Shown one piece after another: positions 1 through 8,914 of a stretch of 64,000 nucleotides of DNA. The notes beneath the pieces are model-generated. The model was not told where the DNA came from. It was given only the letters and a program-made list of their open reading frames with translations, and did not search any database. The stretch is taken from NCBI RefSeq assembly GCF_900100885.1, contig NZ_LT629692.1, forward strand, positions 3,038,001-3,102,000, read 5' to 3'. This DNA is from Microbacterium pygmaeum (GTDB lineage Bacteria; Actinomycetota; Actinomycetes; Actinomycetales; Microbacteriaceae). How positions within the stretch are numbered: the stretch's first letter is position 1; every line of letters starts with the position of its first letter. A program made the translations under genes and the position numbers.

Positions 1-3
1 CAC

Positions 4-864
4 GTGACCTCTGCGAGGTCGGATGAGCCGCGTCTGGTCCTCGTCCGCGACGAGTCCGCCCTGTTCGTCGACGAGCTGTTCGCCGGAGCTCCGCGCGTGC
101 TCGAACAGCTGATCGCCGGTGGCGACGATCTCCTGCAGCGGGTCCGGGATGCCTCCGACACGTCCGACGCCGCCCGGTCGTGGCATCCGCTCTCGGACTT
201 CTTTTTCGCCTCGGCCGTGCTGACTCCTCCCGTCATCCTGGCGATCGGGCTGAACTACGCCGCGCACTCGAGCGAGCTGGGTCTGAAGACCGACTCCACG
301 CCGACGGTCTTCGTCCTGTGGCCCAACTCGCTCAGCGCCCACGAGGCGACGACATCGTGGCCGCGCGCGCTCAGCGAGTCCATCGACTACGAGGCGGAGC
401 TCGGCGTGATCATCGGCACACCGGCGAAGGACGTCTCCCCCGAAGACGCGCTCGATCATGTGTGGGGCTACACCGTGGTCAACGACATCACCGCGCGCGA
501 CATCCAGTACTCCGAGGCGCAGTGGTCGCGGTGCAAGTCGTTCGACGGCTTCACTCCGACAGGCCCGTTCGTCGTCACCGCCGACGAGATCCCCGACCCG
601 CAGCATCTGCACATCTGGACCGTCCTGGACGGCCACACGCTGCAGGACGCCTCCACCGCGCAGATGGTGCGTCCGGTGGCGACACTGATCGCGCATCTGT
701 CGCGAGCGGCGACCTTGCTGCCGGGCACGCTGATCTCCACCGGGAGCCCCGGTGGCGCCGGCTATTCGCGCGATCCGCAGATCTTCCTGCGGGACCGCTC
801 GACGGTCACGGTCGGCATCGACGGCATCGGCGCGCTCACCACGCACTGCCGGATCCTCGGCTGA
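4..864 (+). CDS. Fumarylacetoacetate hydrolase (FAH) family protein
   Basis: Cytosolic metal-dependent enzyme of the FAH superfamily, which acts on C-C bonds or tautomers of acylpyruvate-like compounds. An N-terminal cap is followed by GLNYAAH (82-88) and the metal-binding acids in DYEAELG (E130, E132) with a further Asp at VVND (161), as expected for the family. The GTG start lies three bases inside the window, so the upstream signals and the true start cannot be checked; 286 aa is a normal length. The sequence does not tell the substrate; aromatic-acid or sugar-acid catabolism are both possible. A perfect hairpin follows its stop and separates it from the convergent next gene. Confidence 0.8.
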   Translation: MTSARSDEPRLVLVRDESALFVDELFAGAPRVLEQLIAGGDDLLQRVRDASDTSDAARSWHPLSDFFFASAVLTPPVILAIGLNYAAHSSELGLKTDSTPTVFVLWPNSLSAHEATTSWPRALSESIDYEAELGVIIGTPAKDVSPEDALDHVWGYTVVNDITARDIQYSEAQWSRCKSFDGFTPTGPFVVTADEIPDPQHLHIWTVLDGHTLQDASTAQMVRPVATLIAHLSRAATLLPGTLISTGSPGGAGYSRDPQIFLRDRSTVTVGIDGIGALTTHCRILG

Positions 865-879
865 GCCGCCACGAACGAC

Positions 880-911
880 GCGTGCCTCGCCGCGGAGGCG
901 GCGAGGCACGC
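880..911. terminator. Bidirectional terminator-like hairpin
   Basis: Perfect 14-bp inverted repeat (880-893 and 898-911) with a 4-base GGAG loop, placed 16 bases from each of two convergent stop codons. There is no T-run, which is common for GC-rich actinobacterial terminators. Confidence 0.75.
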
Positions 912-927
912 ATCGACGTCGATCAGA

Positions 928-1398
928 TCAGGGGGTGGTCTGGATCGTCGAGCAGTCCACGGAGACGCCCTGCACGGTGACCACGCCGGAGAAGTCCACA
1001 GCCTCGCAGGCGCGCAGGGCTTCGCTCGCGAATCCGCCGGCTGCCACGAGCGCACCGACCACGATGATCGTGACGATGATGCCGATCACGAACAGCACGG
1101 CGCCGACGATGATCGCGGCGACGGCGGGGCCGTTCTTGTAGCCCGCCTTCTTGCTCTGCACGAGGGCGACGATGCCGAGGATCAGGCCGATCACGTTCGC
1201 GAAGATCGCGACGATCAGGGCCACGATGCCCAGTGTCTTGCCCGGGATCGTGGGAGCGGCCGGGGCGCCGTAGGGCGCCGGCGGCGCGGACGGATAGGCC
1301 TCGGGCGCGGCGGGCGGAGCGTCGTACGCGGGCGGCGGCACGGGTGCGCCCGAGGCGGGCGGCGGTACGGGTGCGGCGGGGTTCTGGGGATCGGTCAC
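928..1398 (-). CDS. Pro/Ala-rich DUF4190-like membrane protein
   Basis: 156-residue membrane protein of unknown function. Residues 1-50 are a proline, alanine and tyrosine-rich cytoplasmic tail; two hydrophobic helices follow (about 56-80 and 94-120) separated by a short basic QSKKAG turn, the arrangement of DUF4190-type proteins. The C-terminal 35 residues, with two cysteines, would lie outside and may form a disulfide. The GTG start at 1398 has AGAGGA six bases upstream. It is convergent with the FAH gene and followed upstream by aspA on the same strand, about 70 bases away; a joint transcript is possible but not shown. Confidence 0.7.
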   Translation of the reverse strand: MTDPQNPAAPVPPPASGAPVPPPAYDAPPAAPEAYPSAPPAPYGAPAAPTIPGKTLGIVALIVAIFANVIGLILGIVALVQSKKAGYKNGPAVAAIIVGAVLFVIGIIVTIIVVGALVAAGGFASEALRACEAVDFSGVVTVQGVSVDCSTIQTTP

Positions 1399-1469
1399 GA
1401 TCAGTCCTCTCGTCAGGGCGTGATCACGACGCTAGCGGCCACCGGCGACCGGCGGCAACGGGAACCGCC

Positions 1470-2954
1470 TCAGATGTCGTCGGTGTCCTCGCGGGCGACG
1501 ACCAGGTTCTCGGCCGCCTGCACGATGGGGATCGCGGCCGTGATCGCCTCCAGCCCGGACAGGCGCGCCGGTGAGAGCTGCTTGAGGACCTCGTCGCGCG
1601 ACATCAGCCCGGCCTCGACGACCAGGTCCGCCACGTTGCGACCGGTCAACAGGGCGGTCTTGGCCAGGGCCGCGGATTCGGCGTAGCCGATGAACGGGGT
1701 GAGCGCCGTGACGACGCCCACCGATGCGCCGACCATCGCGCCGAGCCGCTCCCGGTTGGCGGTGATGCCGTCGATGCAGTTCACGCGCAGCGTGTGCATC
1801 CCGCGGCGCATCCAGGTGATCGACTGGAAGATCGAGTGGGCGATGATCGGCTCGAACGCGTTCAGCTGGAGCTGGCCGGCCTCCACCGCCATGGTGACCG
1901 TCAGGTCGGCCCCGGCGACGGCGAAGGCGACCTGGTTGACCACCTCGGGGATCACGGGGTTGACCTTGCCGGGCATGATGCTGGACCCTGCCTGCCGCGG
2001 CGGCAGGTTGATCTCGCCGAACCCCGCCTGCGGACCGGAGGAGAGCAGGCGCAGGTCGTTGCAGATCTTCGACAGCTTGATCGCGTTGCGCTTGAGCGAC
2101 GAGGAGAACGACATGAACGACCCGGTGTCGCTGGTCGCTTCGACCAGATCGTCGGCCATCGCGAGATCCAGTCCCGTGATCTCCCGCAGGTGCCGCAGGA
2201 CCGCGGCACCGTAGGTGGGGTGAGCGGTGATCCCGGTGCCGATCGCCGTCGCGCCCATGTTGATCTCGTACAGCAGGTAGGCGTTCTCGGTGAGGCGCTG
2301 ATGGTCGTAGCCCAGCGTCGTGGCGAATCCATGGAATTCCTGGCCGAGCGTCATGGGCACGGCATCCTGCAGCTGGGTTCGACCCACCTTGAGGATGTCG
2401 TGGAACTCCACCGCCTTCGCGAGGAACGACTTGCGCAGCAGGTCGAGCTCGTCCAGAAGGGTCAACAGGTCCAGGCTCAGGCCGACCTTGACCGCGGTCG
2501 GGTAGACGTCGTTGGTCGACTGGCTCCGGTTGGTGTCGTCGATGGGCGAGAGGAACGCGTAATCGCCCTTGGGGCGCCCGGCGAGTTCGAGCGCGATGTT
2601 GGTGATGACCTCGTTCGCGTTCATGTTGGTCGAGGTGCCGGCGCCGCCCTGCACGACGCCGACGATGAACTGATCGTGGTACTCGCCGTCGATGACCAGC
2701 TGCGAGGCGCGATCGATGAGCTCGGCCTTTTCGGCCGACAGGGCGCCGATCTCCCGATTCGCACGGGCCGATGCCTGCTTGACCATCGCGAGCGCGCGAA
2801 CCAGGTCCTTGTAGACCGAGATGGGCCGCTTGCTGACCGGGAAGTTCTCCAGCGCGCGGGCGGTGTGGATCCCCCAGTACGCGTCGGCCGGGATCTCCAG
2901 GGATCCGAGTGAATCGGTTTCGGTGCGTGTGCGCGTCATTGCGTCCAGAGCCAT
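1470..2954 (-). CDS. aspA: Aspartate ammonia-lyase
   Basis: Converts L-aspartate to fumarate and ammonia in the cytosol. The 494-residue protein belongs to the fumarase/aspartase superfamily: TSTNMNANEV near residue 109, the NRSQSTNDVYPT segment, and the mobile-loop signature GSSIMPGKVNP are all intact. The STNMNANEVI and QSTND forms favour aspartase over class II fumarase, although the two families are close and only assay settles it. ATG at 2954 is preceded by AAGGA with seven bases spacing, which decides this start over the internal Met6. Together with asparaginase and alanine dehydrogenase elsewhere in the window it fits amino-acid nitrogen catabolism. Confidence 0.9.
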   Translation of the reverse strand: MALDAMTRTRTETDSLGSLEIPADAYWGIHTARALENFPVSKRPISVYKDLVRALAMVKQASARANREIGALSAEKAELIDRASQLVIDGEYHDQFIVGVVQGGAGTSTNMNANEVITNIALELAGRPKGDYAFLSPIDDTNRSQSTNDVYPTAVKVGLSLDLLTLLDELDLLRKSFLAKAVEFHDILKVGRTQLQDAVPMTLGQEFHGFATTLGYDHQRLTENAYLLYEINMGATAIGTGITAHPTYGAAVLRHLREITGLDLAMADDLVEATSDTGSFMSFSSSLKRNAIKLSKICNDLRLLSSGPQAGFGEINLPPRQAGSSIMPGKVNPVIPEVVNQVAFAVAGADLTVTMAVEAGQLQLNAFEPIIAHSIFQSITWMRRGMHTLRVNCIDGITANRERLGAMVGASVGVVTALTPFIGYAESAALAKTALLTGRNVADLVVEAGLMSRDEVLKQLSPARLSGLEAITAAIPIVQAAENLVVAREDTDDI

Positions 2955-3050
2955 GTGGGAGTCCTTGTGGGTCGGTCACGGCGAGGTGAGGGGATCCCTC
3001 GACACTACTCGCGCGTCCTCCCGCGGCATCCCTCCACCGTGGACAAACCC

Positions 3051-3090
3051 GAGTCGCGGACTGTACGCCGTGGCGCACAGTCCGCGACTC
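3051..3090 (-). terminator. Hairpin downstream of aldo-keto reductase
   Basis: Perfect 14-bp arms (3051-3064 and 3077-3090) with a 12-base loop, six bases past the stop of the merR-aldo-keto reductase unit. Best read as its terminator; no T-run follows. Confidence 0.7.
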
Positions 3091-3096
3091 ACCAGA

Positions 3097-4074
3097 TCAG
3101 CGGTTGAGGGGCGTCATGTCGGCGTAGCGATCGCCCGCTGCCGGCTCGAGCGTGTCCAGCGTCGCGAGCTGGTCCGCGGTGAGCTGGACAGCATCGGCGC
3201 CGACGTTCTCCTCCAACGCGACGATCCGGCGCGTCCCCGGGATGGGGGCGATGTCATCGCCCTGCGCCAGCAGCCAGGCGAGGGCGACCTGCGCGGGTGT
3301 CGCCTCGACCTCTCGGGCGACAGCGGTCACCTGGTCGACGATCGCCAGATTCGCATCGAGGTTGCCGTCGGCGAAGCGCGGGTTGGCCTTGCGGAAATCC
3401 GAGTCGTCCAGCTGATCGAGCGAACGGATCGCTCCCGTGAGGAAACCGCGCCCGAGCGGCGAGTACGGCACGAACCCGATGCCCAGTTCGCGGACCGTCG
3501 GCAGGATCTGCGCTTCGGGATCGCGGCTCCAGAGCGAGTACTCGGTCTGCACCGCGGTCACCGGGTGCACCGCGTGGGCGCGGCGGATGGTCGCGGGAGC
3601 CGCCTCCGACAGTCCGTAGTGCCGGATCTTCCCCTCGGCGATGAGCTCGGCGAGCGCGCCGACCGTCTCCTCGATCGGAGTCCCCGGGTCCATCCGGTGC
3701 TGGTAGTACAGGTCGATGTAGTCGGTTCCGAGGCGCTGGAGCGACCCCTCGACGGAGAGCCGCACGTTCGCCGGGCTGCCGTCCAATCCGCGCTCCCCGT
3801 CGCCGCGGTGCAGGATCGTGCCGAACTTCGTGGCGATCACCACTTCGTCGCGCCGACCCGCGATCGCGCGAGCGAGGAGCTCCTCGTTCAGATACGGGCC
3901 GTAGAACTCTGCGGTGTCCAGGAAGGTGACGCCGAGTTCGAGCGCGCGGTGGATCGTTCGGATCGAGCCTTCGTCGTCCTGGGCGGCGCCGGTGTAGAAC
4001 GCGCTCATTCCCATGAGTCCGAGGCCGATGCGGCCGATGACGGGTCCGGCGGCGCCGAGAGTGATGTGCTTCAT
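3097..4074 (-). CDS. Aldo/keto reductase (AKR13-like)
   Basis: NADPH-dependent carbonyl reductase with a TIM-barrel fold. The catalytic tetrad is visible as D53, Y58, K83 and H126, and the C-terminal PIPGTRR segment is the usual cofactor-phosphate binding loop. At 325 residues it is full length. Its ATG overlaps the stop of the MerR gene upstream (ATGA, 4071-4074), so the two are translationally coupled and probably respond to the same signal. Likely role is detoxification of electrophilic aldehydes or quinones sensed by the regulator; the physiological substrate is not visible in the sequence. Confidence 0.88.
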   Translation of the reverse strand: MKHITLGAAGPVIGRIGLGLMGMSAFYTGAAQDDEGSIRTIHRALELGVTFLDTAEFYGPYLNEELLARAIAGRRDEVVIATKFGTILHRGDGERGLDGSPANVRLSVEGSLQRLGTDYIDLYYQHRMDPGTPIEETVGALAELIAEGKIRHYGLSEAAPATIRRAHAVHPVTAVQTEYSLWSRDPEAQILPTVRELGIGFVPYSPLGRGFLTGAIRSLDQLDDSDFRKANPRFADGNLDANLAIVDQVTAVAREVEATPAQVALAWLLAQGDDIAPIPGTRRIVALEENVGADAVQLTADQLATLDTLEPAAGDRYADMTPLNR

Positions 4075-4454
4075 GCTGAGGTGGCTTTCTGCTCGTAAAG
4101 GGCGATCTTGATGTCGATGGCAGCCAGGCTCGCGGTGGTCTCCTCGAGCCGACGGAGCACCGCGATGCGGTGGCGGACCAGCAGCTCGCGGCGCGCGTCG
4201 ATCGTCTCGTCACCACGACGGACCAGATCGGTGTATTCGCGGACGGTCGCGATGGGCATGCCGGTGGAGCGGAGGCGGGTGAGGAACTGCACCCACCCGA
4301 TGTCGGATTCGGTGTAGCGGCGGTGGGTCGAGGATGCCCGATCGATCGGATCGAGCATCAAGCCCGCGCGCTCGTAGTAGCGCAGGGTGTGGGTGGACAG
4401 TCCGGTGGCGGCTGCAGCCTCGGAGATGGCGACGCCGACGGAGATGAGGGTCAT
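4071..4454 (-). CDS. MerR-family transcriptional regulator
   Basis: 127-residue regulator with an N-terminal winged helix-turn-helix (about 9-35, ending in the typical LRYYERAGL), a second DNA-contact region near 45-70 and a C-terminal dimerisation helix from about 80. No cysteine is present in the C-terminal part, so a metal or disulfide sensor is unlikely; the sensor mode is unknown. The promoter just upstream has the MerR hallmark of a dyad inside a 19-base spacer. The -10 box TACCGT ends six bases before the ATG, so the mRNA is predicted to be leaderless. The gene probably controls itself and the coupled aldo-keto reductase. Confidence 0.88.
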   Translation of the reverse strand: MTLISVGVAISEAAAATGLSTHTLRYYERAGLMLDPIDRASSTHRRYTESDIGWVQFLTRLRSTGMPIATVREYTDLVRRGDETIDARRELLVRHRIAVLRRLEETTASLAAIDIKIALYEQKATSA

Positions 4455-4460
4455 GAGCCC

Positions 4461-4491
4461 ACGGTAGGACTTCGAGCGCGCTCGAAGTCAA
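4461..4491 (-). promoter_or_regulatory. MerR-type promoter with operator palindrome
   Basis: On the minus strand: -35 TTGACT (4491-4486), 19-base spacer, -10 TACCGT (4466-4461), then six bases to the ATG of merR. A perfect 22-bp palindrome (half-site GACTTCGAGCG, 4468-4489) covers the spacer. A 19-base spacer with a central dyad is the known MerR-activated promoter design. Confidence 0.85.
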
Positions 4492-4505
4492 ACGATCCGC
4501 AGATT

Positions 4506-5417
4506 TCACCGACCGGGCTTGCGGGAGAACGCCTCCAGACGCTCGGTCGGGCTGAGCGCGGCCATCCTGGCGACCCACGCTGCGGAGAAGTAGTCGCCGG
4601 TGGCCGCATCGACCACCGGCACCACCGAGGAGGTCACAGTGCCGTCGTAGACGTGCACGAGGTGGAACGACTGCCCGGCATCCATCCCGTTGACCTCGGC
4701 CGGTGGACGGGCCAGATCCATCGTGTAGCAGGTCGCCGCCGAGACGCTGACGGGGATTCCGGCGAAGGTGCCGCTCGTGGAATAGTGCAGATGGCCGGCG
4801 AGGATCGCGCGCACGTCGCTGCCCGCCAGGATCTCCGCCAGCCGCCCCTGGTCGCGCAGTTCCAGGATGTCGAACAGCGGCAGGTGCGACGGCAGCGGCG
4901 GGTGGTGCATCGCGAGGATGGTCCCGAGTGGAGCGGGGGTGGCGAGGATGCCGCGCAGCCACAGCAGCTGACCGGCGTCGAAATCGCCGTGGTGCCAGCC
5001 CGGAACCGTCGTGTCCAGCGCGATCATGCGAAGGCCGCCGAGATCCCATACGCCCGTGACAGGCTCCTCGGTGGCATCGAGCCCGAGCAGGTCGCGACGC
5101 AGGGCCGGCCGCTCGTCGTGATTGCCTGCGACCCAGACGATCGGCGCGCCCAGGCGCTCGGCGACGGGTTCGACGGCCGCGCGGAGTGACGAGTACGCGT
5201 CCGGCTCCCCGAGATCCGTCAGGTCACCGGTGAACACCAGCGCGTCGGGCCGGATGCCGAGATCCTCGACGGACTCGAGCGTCCTTCGCAGGTTCGCCGC
5301 CGTGTCGTAGCGTCCGCCGAGCTGGACGTCGCCGGCCAGCAGGTGGGTGTCGCTGAGGTGCACGATCGTTCGCCGAGCCGGCGCGTATTGGCCGAACTGC
5401 ACGGATCCGGGGACCAT
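4506..5417 (-). CDS. Calcineurin-like phosphoesterase (CpdA-like)
   Basis: Binuclear-metal phosphodiesterase, probably acting on cyclic nucleotides or a related diester in the cytosol. Motifs are in order: DTH at 23-25, GDLTD at 64-68, GNHDE at 98-102, HHPP at 171-174 and GHLH at 208-211. At 303 residues it matches the class III cyclic-AMP phosphodiesterase group, but a nucleotide specificity cannot be read from sequence. The ATG is six bases after TAGGGT, so it is predicted leaderless; a GGAGG in that gap is too close to serve as a Shine-Dalgarno. Confidence 0.82.
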   Translation of the reverse strand: MVPGSVQFGQYAPARRTIVHLSDTHLLAGDVQLGGRYDTAANLRRTLESVEDLGIRPDALVFTGDLTDLGEPDAYSSLRAAVEPVAERLGAPIVWVAGNHDERPALRRDLLGLDATEEPVTGVWDLGGLRMIALDTTVPGWHHGDFDAGQLLWLRGILATPAPLGTILAMHHPPLPSHLPLFDILELRDQGRLAEILAGSDVRAILAGHLHYSTSGTFAGIPVSVSAATCYTMDLARPPAEVNGMDAGQSFHLVHVYDGTVTSSVVPVVDAATGDYFSAAWVARMAALSPTERLEAFSRKPGR

Positions 5418-5449
5418 GCCTCCACCCTAGCGAGGGTCGCGGACGCGGC

Positions 5450-5782
5450 TCAGCCGAGCACGATCAGCAGGAGGCCCCCCAGGACGGCGAGCCCGCACAT
5501 CCCGAACGAGATGTACGCGCCGATCGCCGCCACCTGGCGCTGACCGGCGGTCAGCGGACTCTTCTTCGCCGATTTCGCCGCAGCTTTGGCGGCGCGCTGG
5601 GAGTCCTTGGCGGAGATGACGGTGATCGCGTCGGTGAACTCCGCCGGGGCGACCACCGGAACCCGGCCCGCCCGGACCAGAAGGCGCAGACCGAGGGAGT
5701 AGAACCCCACGACCAGGACCGAGGCCACGAGTGCGGCGAGGAACACCTGGAGGAAGGCGAGCCAGTCGATGTCGAGTGTCAT
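5450..5782 (-). CDS. Small two-helix membrane protein coupled to PiT transporter
   Basis: 110-residue protein with a hydrophobic helix at each end (about 10-37 and 86-109) and a Lys/Ala-rich cytosolic linker (59-77). Its ATG overlaps the stop of the phosphate transporter (ATGA, 5779-5782), so synthesis is coupled. I do not recognise the family; context suggests an accessory subunit or stabiliser of the PiT carrier. Confidence 0.75.
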   Translation of the reverse strand: MTLDIDWLAFLQVFLAALVASVLVVGFYSLGLRLLVRAGRVPVVAPAEFTDAITVISAKDSQRAAKAAAKSAKKSPLTAGQRQVAAIGAYISFGMCGLAVLGGLLLIVLG

Positions 5783-7008
5783 TTCGACTCCTCCTTCTGT
5801 CGGCGTTCCTCGGCGCGGGCCAGTGCACGCTGGCGCCGCGTGGGAGGCGGATTGCGCTTCACCTTCACCGCCGTGCCCGACTCGGCGACCTCGCTCATCG
5901 CATTGGCCGCTGTGACGGAATCGCGCCGGGAGAGCAGGAAGATGGTGAGGATGACGGCCACCGCGACGATGGTGTCCACCACGATGCCCCAGCCGCCGAG
6001 CCAGGCGACCATCACGGCGGCGAGCGCACCGACGGCGCCGGAAGCGGGCAGTGTCAGAAGCCAGCCGATCATGATGCGCCCGACGGTGTTCCAGCGCACC
6101 GTCGCTCCGCGGCGACCGAGTCCCGAGCCGATCACCGAGCCGGATGCCACCTGAGTGGTGGACAGCGCGAAGCCGAGCGCGCTGGAGGCGAGGATCGTCG
6201 AGGCGGTCGAGGTCTCCGCCGAGAATCCCTGCGCGGGCTTCACATCGGTCAGACCCTTGCCGAGGGTGCGGATGATGCGCCAGCCGCCCATGTACGTGCC
6301 GAGGGCGATGGTGATGGCGCAGGCGAAGATCACCCAGAGCTGCGGCTCGGTGTGCGCGCTGGTCTGCACGCCCGCCACGATGAGGGTCAGCGTGATCACG
6401 CCCATCGTCTTCTGCGCGTCGTTGGTGCCGTGGGCGAGCGCGACCAGCGAAGAGGTGAAGATCTGCCCCCACCGGAACCCCGCACGGCCGTCGGGCTTGG
6501 CGTCGTACCGGCGTGTCATCGCGTATGCGAGCCTGGTCGCCGCGAACGCGATGATCCCCGCGGTGAGCGGGGCCAGCACTGCGGGCAGGATGACCTTTCC
6601 GATCACGACGCCGTAGTCGATCGCCATCCACCCCGCGCCGACGATCGTCGCGCCGATCAGCCCGCCGAACAGCGCGTGCGAGGAGCTCGAGGGCAGCCCG
6701 AGCAGCCAGGTGAGCATGTTCCAGGTGATCGCGCCGATCAGACCGGCGAAGATCAGCGGCAGGAACACCTGCGGCGTGATCTGGTCCTCGCGGATGATGC
6801 CGTGCGAGATGGTCTTGGAGACCTCCGTCGACAGGAACGCGCCGAAGAGATTCAGCACCGCCGCCAGCAGCACCGCCACCTTCGGCTTGAGTGCACCCGT
6901 CGCGATCGGGGTGGCCATGGCGTTGGCGGTGTCGTGGAACCCGTTCGTGAAATCGAAGAACAGCGACAGCACGATGATCAGCACGACGATGAGGGTTGCG
7001 GCTTCCAC
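5779..7008 (-). CDS. pit: PiT-family inorganic phosphate transporter
   Basis: Low-affinity phosphate (metal-phosphate) permease of the inner membrane, 409 residues and about ten membrane helices. The two PiT signature halves are present: FDFTNGFHDTANAMAT near residue 18 and LVALAHGTNDAQKTMG near 195, showing the inverted-repeat architecture. The C-terminal tail is basic and cytosolic. A GTG start is used at 7008. The gene is first in an operon with the overlapping 110-aa membrane protein. A GTGAAC/GTTCAC dyad and 11-base spaced GTTCA repeats lie upstream and resemble PhoP boxes. Confidence 0.9.
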   Translation of the reverse strand: MEAATLIVVLIIVLSLFFDFTNGFHDTANAMATPIATGALKPKVAVLLAAVLNLFGAFLSTEVSKTISHGIIREDQITPQVFLPLIFAGLIGAITWNMLTWLLGLPSSSSHALFGGLIGATIVGAGWMAIDYGVVIGKVILPAVLAPLTAGIIAFAATRLAYAMTRRYDAKPDGRAGFRWGQIFTSSLVALAHGTNDAQKTMGVITLTLIVAGVQTSAHTEPQLWVIFACAITIALGTYMGGWRIIRTLGKGLTDVKPAQGFSAETSTASTILASSALGFALSTTQVASGSVIGSGLGRRGATVRWNTVGRIMIGWLLTLPASGAVGALAAVMVAWLGGWGIVVDTIVAVAVILTIFLLSRRDSVTAANAMSEVAESGTAVKVKRNPPPTRRQRALARAEERRQKEESK

Positions 7009-7061
7009 CTTTTGCTTTCCGTGTGGAGTGAAAGAAATGGAGGTGCCGACGGGATCGGCGC

Positions 7062-7094
7062 GTGAACGAAGAGTTCACTGACTGTTCAGGCACC
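7062..7094 (-). promoter_or_regulatory. Possible PHO-box-like repeats upstream of pit
   Basis: GTGAAC-N5-GTTCAC inverted repeat (7062-7078), then a second GTTCA at 7084, exactly 11 bases after the one at 7073. Actinobacterial PhoP sites are 11-base direct repeats built on GTTCA, and the downstream gene is a phosphate carrier. The match is partial, so this is a candidate only. Confidence 0.4.
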
Positions 7095-7245
7095 GGCAAC
7101 CGGCCAGAAAGAATCCTTACACCGCCTCCGCGCGCGGTCAACTCCGCCGAACTCGAGGACGATCTCGACCTGCGAGGGTGACGCGGAAGCGGCGCGCTCG
7201 GGGATTGACTGAGCGCGCACGCCCGCCGACCGATCCGAGGTGGAT

Positions 7246-8871
7246 ATGAAGAAGTGGCTCGTCGTGATCATCCTGGGCGCCGCCCAGTTCGTGATGGTGC
7301 TGGACGGCACGGTCATGAACGTCTCCATCTCGACGGTGGTGGACGATCTGGACAGCAGCGTCACGGCGATGCAGACGGCCATAACGTTCTACACGCTCAC
7401 GATGGCCGCGTTCATGCTGCTGGGCGCGAAGCTCGGCGACATCTGGGGGCGCCGGCGCGCGCTCGTGATCGGGTCGCTCGTCTACGGCCTGGGCTCGCTG
7501 ATCACGGCGCTCAGCCCGAACATGGGCGTCCTGTTCCTCGGGTGGTCGGTCATCGAGGGTGTGGGCGCGGTGCTGGTCATCCCCGCGGTGGCCGCGCTCA
7601 TCGCCGACAACTACACGGGCCGAGACCGCATCACGGCATTCGCGATCATCGGCGCCGTCTCCGGCGCAGCCGTGGCAGCCGGCCCCCTCATCGGCGGCTT
7701 CATGACGACCTACCTCAGCTGGCGGTACGTCTTCGTCGGCGAGGTCGTCATCATGATCGGCGTGGTGCTCACGGCACGCCTGATCGGCGAGACCTCGGCT
7801 CGCCGCAGCATCCGGATCGACCTGCTCAGCGTTGTGTTCTCGGCAGCCGGCCTCGTCGCCCTCGTTTCGGGCATGCTGCAGAGCAAGACCTGGGGGTGGA
7901 TCGTGCCGCTGCACTCCCCCGAGCTGTTCGGCACACCGATCGCGCCGCTCGGGGTGTCGCTGTCCGCGTGGCTCATGGTCGCCGGCGCGGCGTTGCTGTG
8001 GCTCTTCTTCGCCCGGCAGCGCCGACTGGTCGCACGGGGGCGCGAGCCCCTCGTGCATGTGGAGCTGCTCTCGATCCGACAGCTGCGCAGCGGGCTGAGC
8101 GTGCTCGGCGGACAGTACGCGATCACCGCCGGGTTGTTCTTCATGATCCCGGTGTACCTGCAGATGACGCTCGGGCTGGACGCCCTGCAGACCGGCATCC
8201 GCATCTTCCCGCTCTCCATCTCGCTGATCCTGTTCTCCATCGTCGGCACACGGCTGTCCCGCCGCTGGTCGCCCCGGCGGATCGTGCTGACGGGTCAGTG
8301 GATCCTCGTCGCCGGCTCGGTGGTCCTGCTAGCCGCCATCGACCCCGAGCTGACCGGCATCGCGTTCGGCGCGGGCATGTTCTCCGCCGGTGCGGCACTG
8401 GGACTTCTGGCGTCGCAGCTGGGCAACGTGAACATGTCCGCGGTCACGGCCGATGACACCAGCGAAGTGGGCGGCCTGCAGGGTGTGTTCCAGAACCTCG
8501 GCTCGTCCCTGGGCACGGCGCTGATCGGCTCGGTCCTGATCGGGGCGCTGGCGACGTCATTCGCCTCCGGCATCGCCACCGCGGACCTGTCCGACAAGGC
8601 GCGCATCGCCGTCAGCGAAGCCACGCAGGGCGGAGTCGCCATCATCCCGGCCGCGAGCGTGCCCGAGCTCGCCCTCGAGGCGGGCCTCAGCGACACGGAG
8701 GCGGCCACCCTTCAGGCGGCGTACACCGAGTCGCAGCTCTCGTCCCTGCGGACGGCGCTGTTCGCGCTGATCGCGCTGGCACTGCTGTCGCTGATGCTCT
8801 CCCGCGGCATCCCCGACCGGCTGCCGACCGCCCAGCCCGACAGCTCCCGCAGTCCGGCGCCGCCGGGCTGA
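7246..8871 (+). CDS. MFS transporter, DHA2 (14-helix) drug-exporter type
   Basis: 541-residue major-facilitator protein. The N-terminal VMVLDGTVMNVSI motif in helix 1, the GAKLGDIWGRRRALV loop after helix 2 and a G-rich helix 5 (GPLIGGFM) are characteristic of proton-driven multidrug exporters with 14 transmembrane segments. A GTG six bases upstream (7240) is in frame, but GAGG at 7237-7240 is correctly spaced only for the ATG at 7246, which I prefer. The gene is divergent from pit across a 231-base gap. Substrate is unknown; no regulator gene is adjacent. Confidence 0.85.
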   Translation: MKKWLVVIILGAAQFVMVLDGTVMNVSISTVVDDLDSSVTAMQTAITFYTLTMAAFMLLGAKLGDIWGRRRALVIGSLVYGLGSLITALSPNMGVLFLGWSVIEGVGAVLVIPAVAALIADNYTGRDRITAFAIIGAVSGAAVAAGPLIGGFMTTYLSWRYVFVGEVVIMIGVVLTARLIGETSARRSIRIDLLSVVFSAAGLVALVSGMLQSKTWGWIVPLHSPELFGTPIAPLGVSLSAWLMVAGAALLWLFFARQRRLVARGREPLVHVELLSIRQLRSGLSVLGGQYAITAGLFFMIPVYLQMTLGLDALQTGIRIFPLSISLILFSIVGTRLSRRWSPRRIVLTGQWILVAGSVVLLAAIDPELTGIAFGAGMFSAGAALGLLASQLGNVNMSAVTADDTSEVGGLQGVFQNLGSSLGTALIGSVLIGALATSFASGIATADLSDKARIAVSEATQGGVAIIPAASVPELALEAGLSDTEAATLQAAYTESQLSSLRTALFALIALALLSLMLSRGIPDRLPTAQPDSSRSPAPPG

Positions 8872-8914
8872 GCGGTCGGGGCTCGCGCCCGACGAGGTCG
8901 ACTACCGTGGAACG

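Noticed and set aside
1470..2954. Class II fumarase
   Set aside because: Same superfamily, but TSTNMNANEV and QSTND patterns fit aspartase better.
5783..7141. Long minus-strand frame reading into the 110-aa gene
   Set aside because: Only the last 110 codons are real; the rest is the wrong frame of the PiT transporter.
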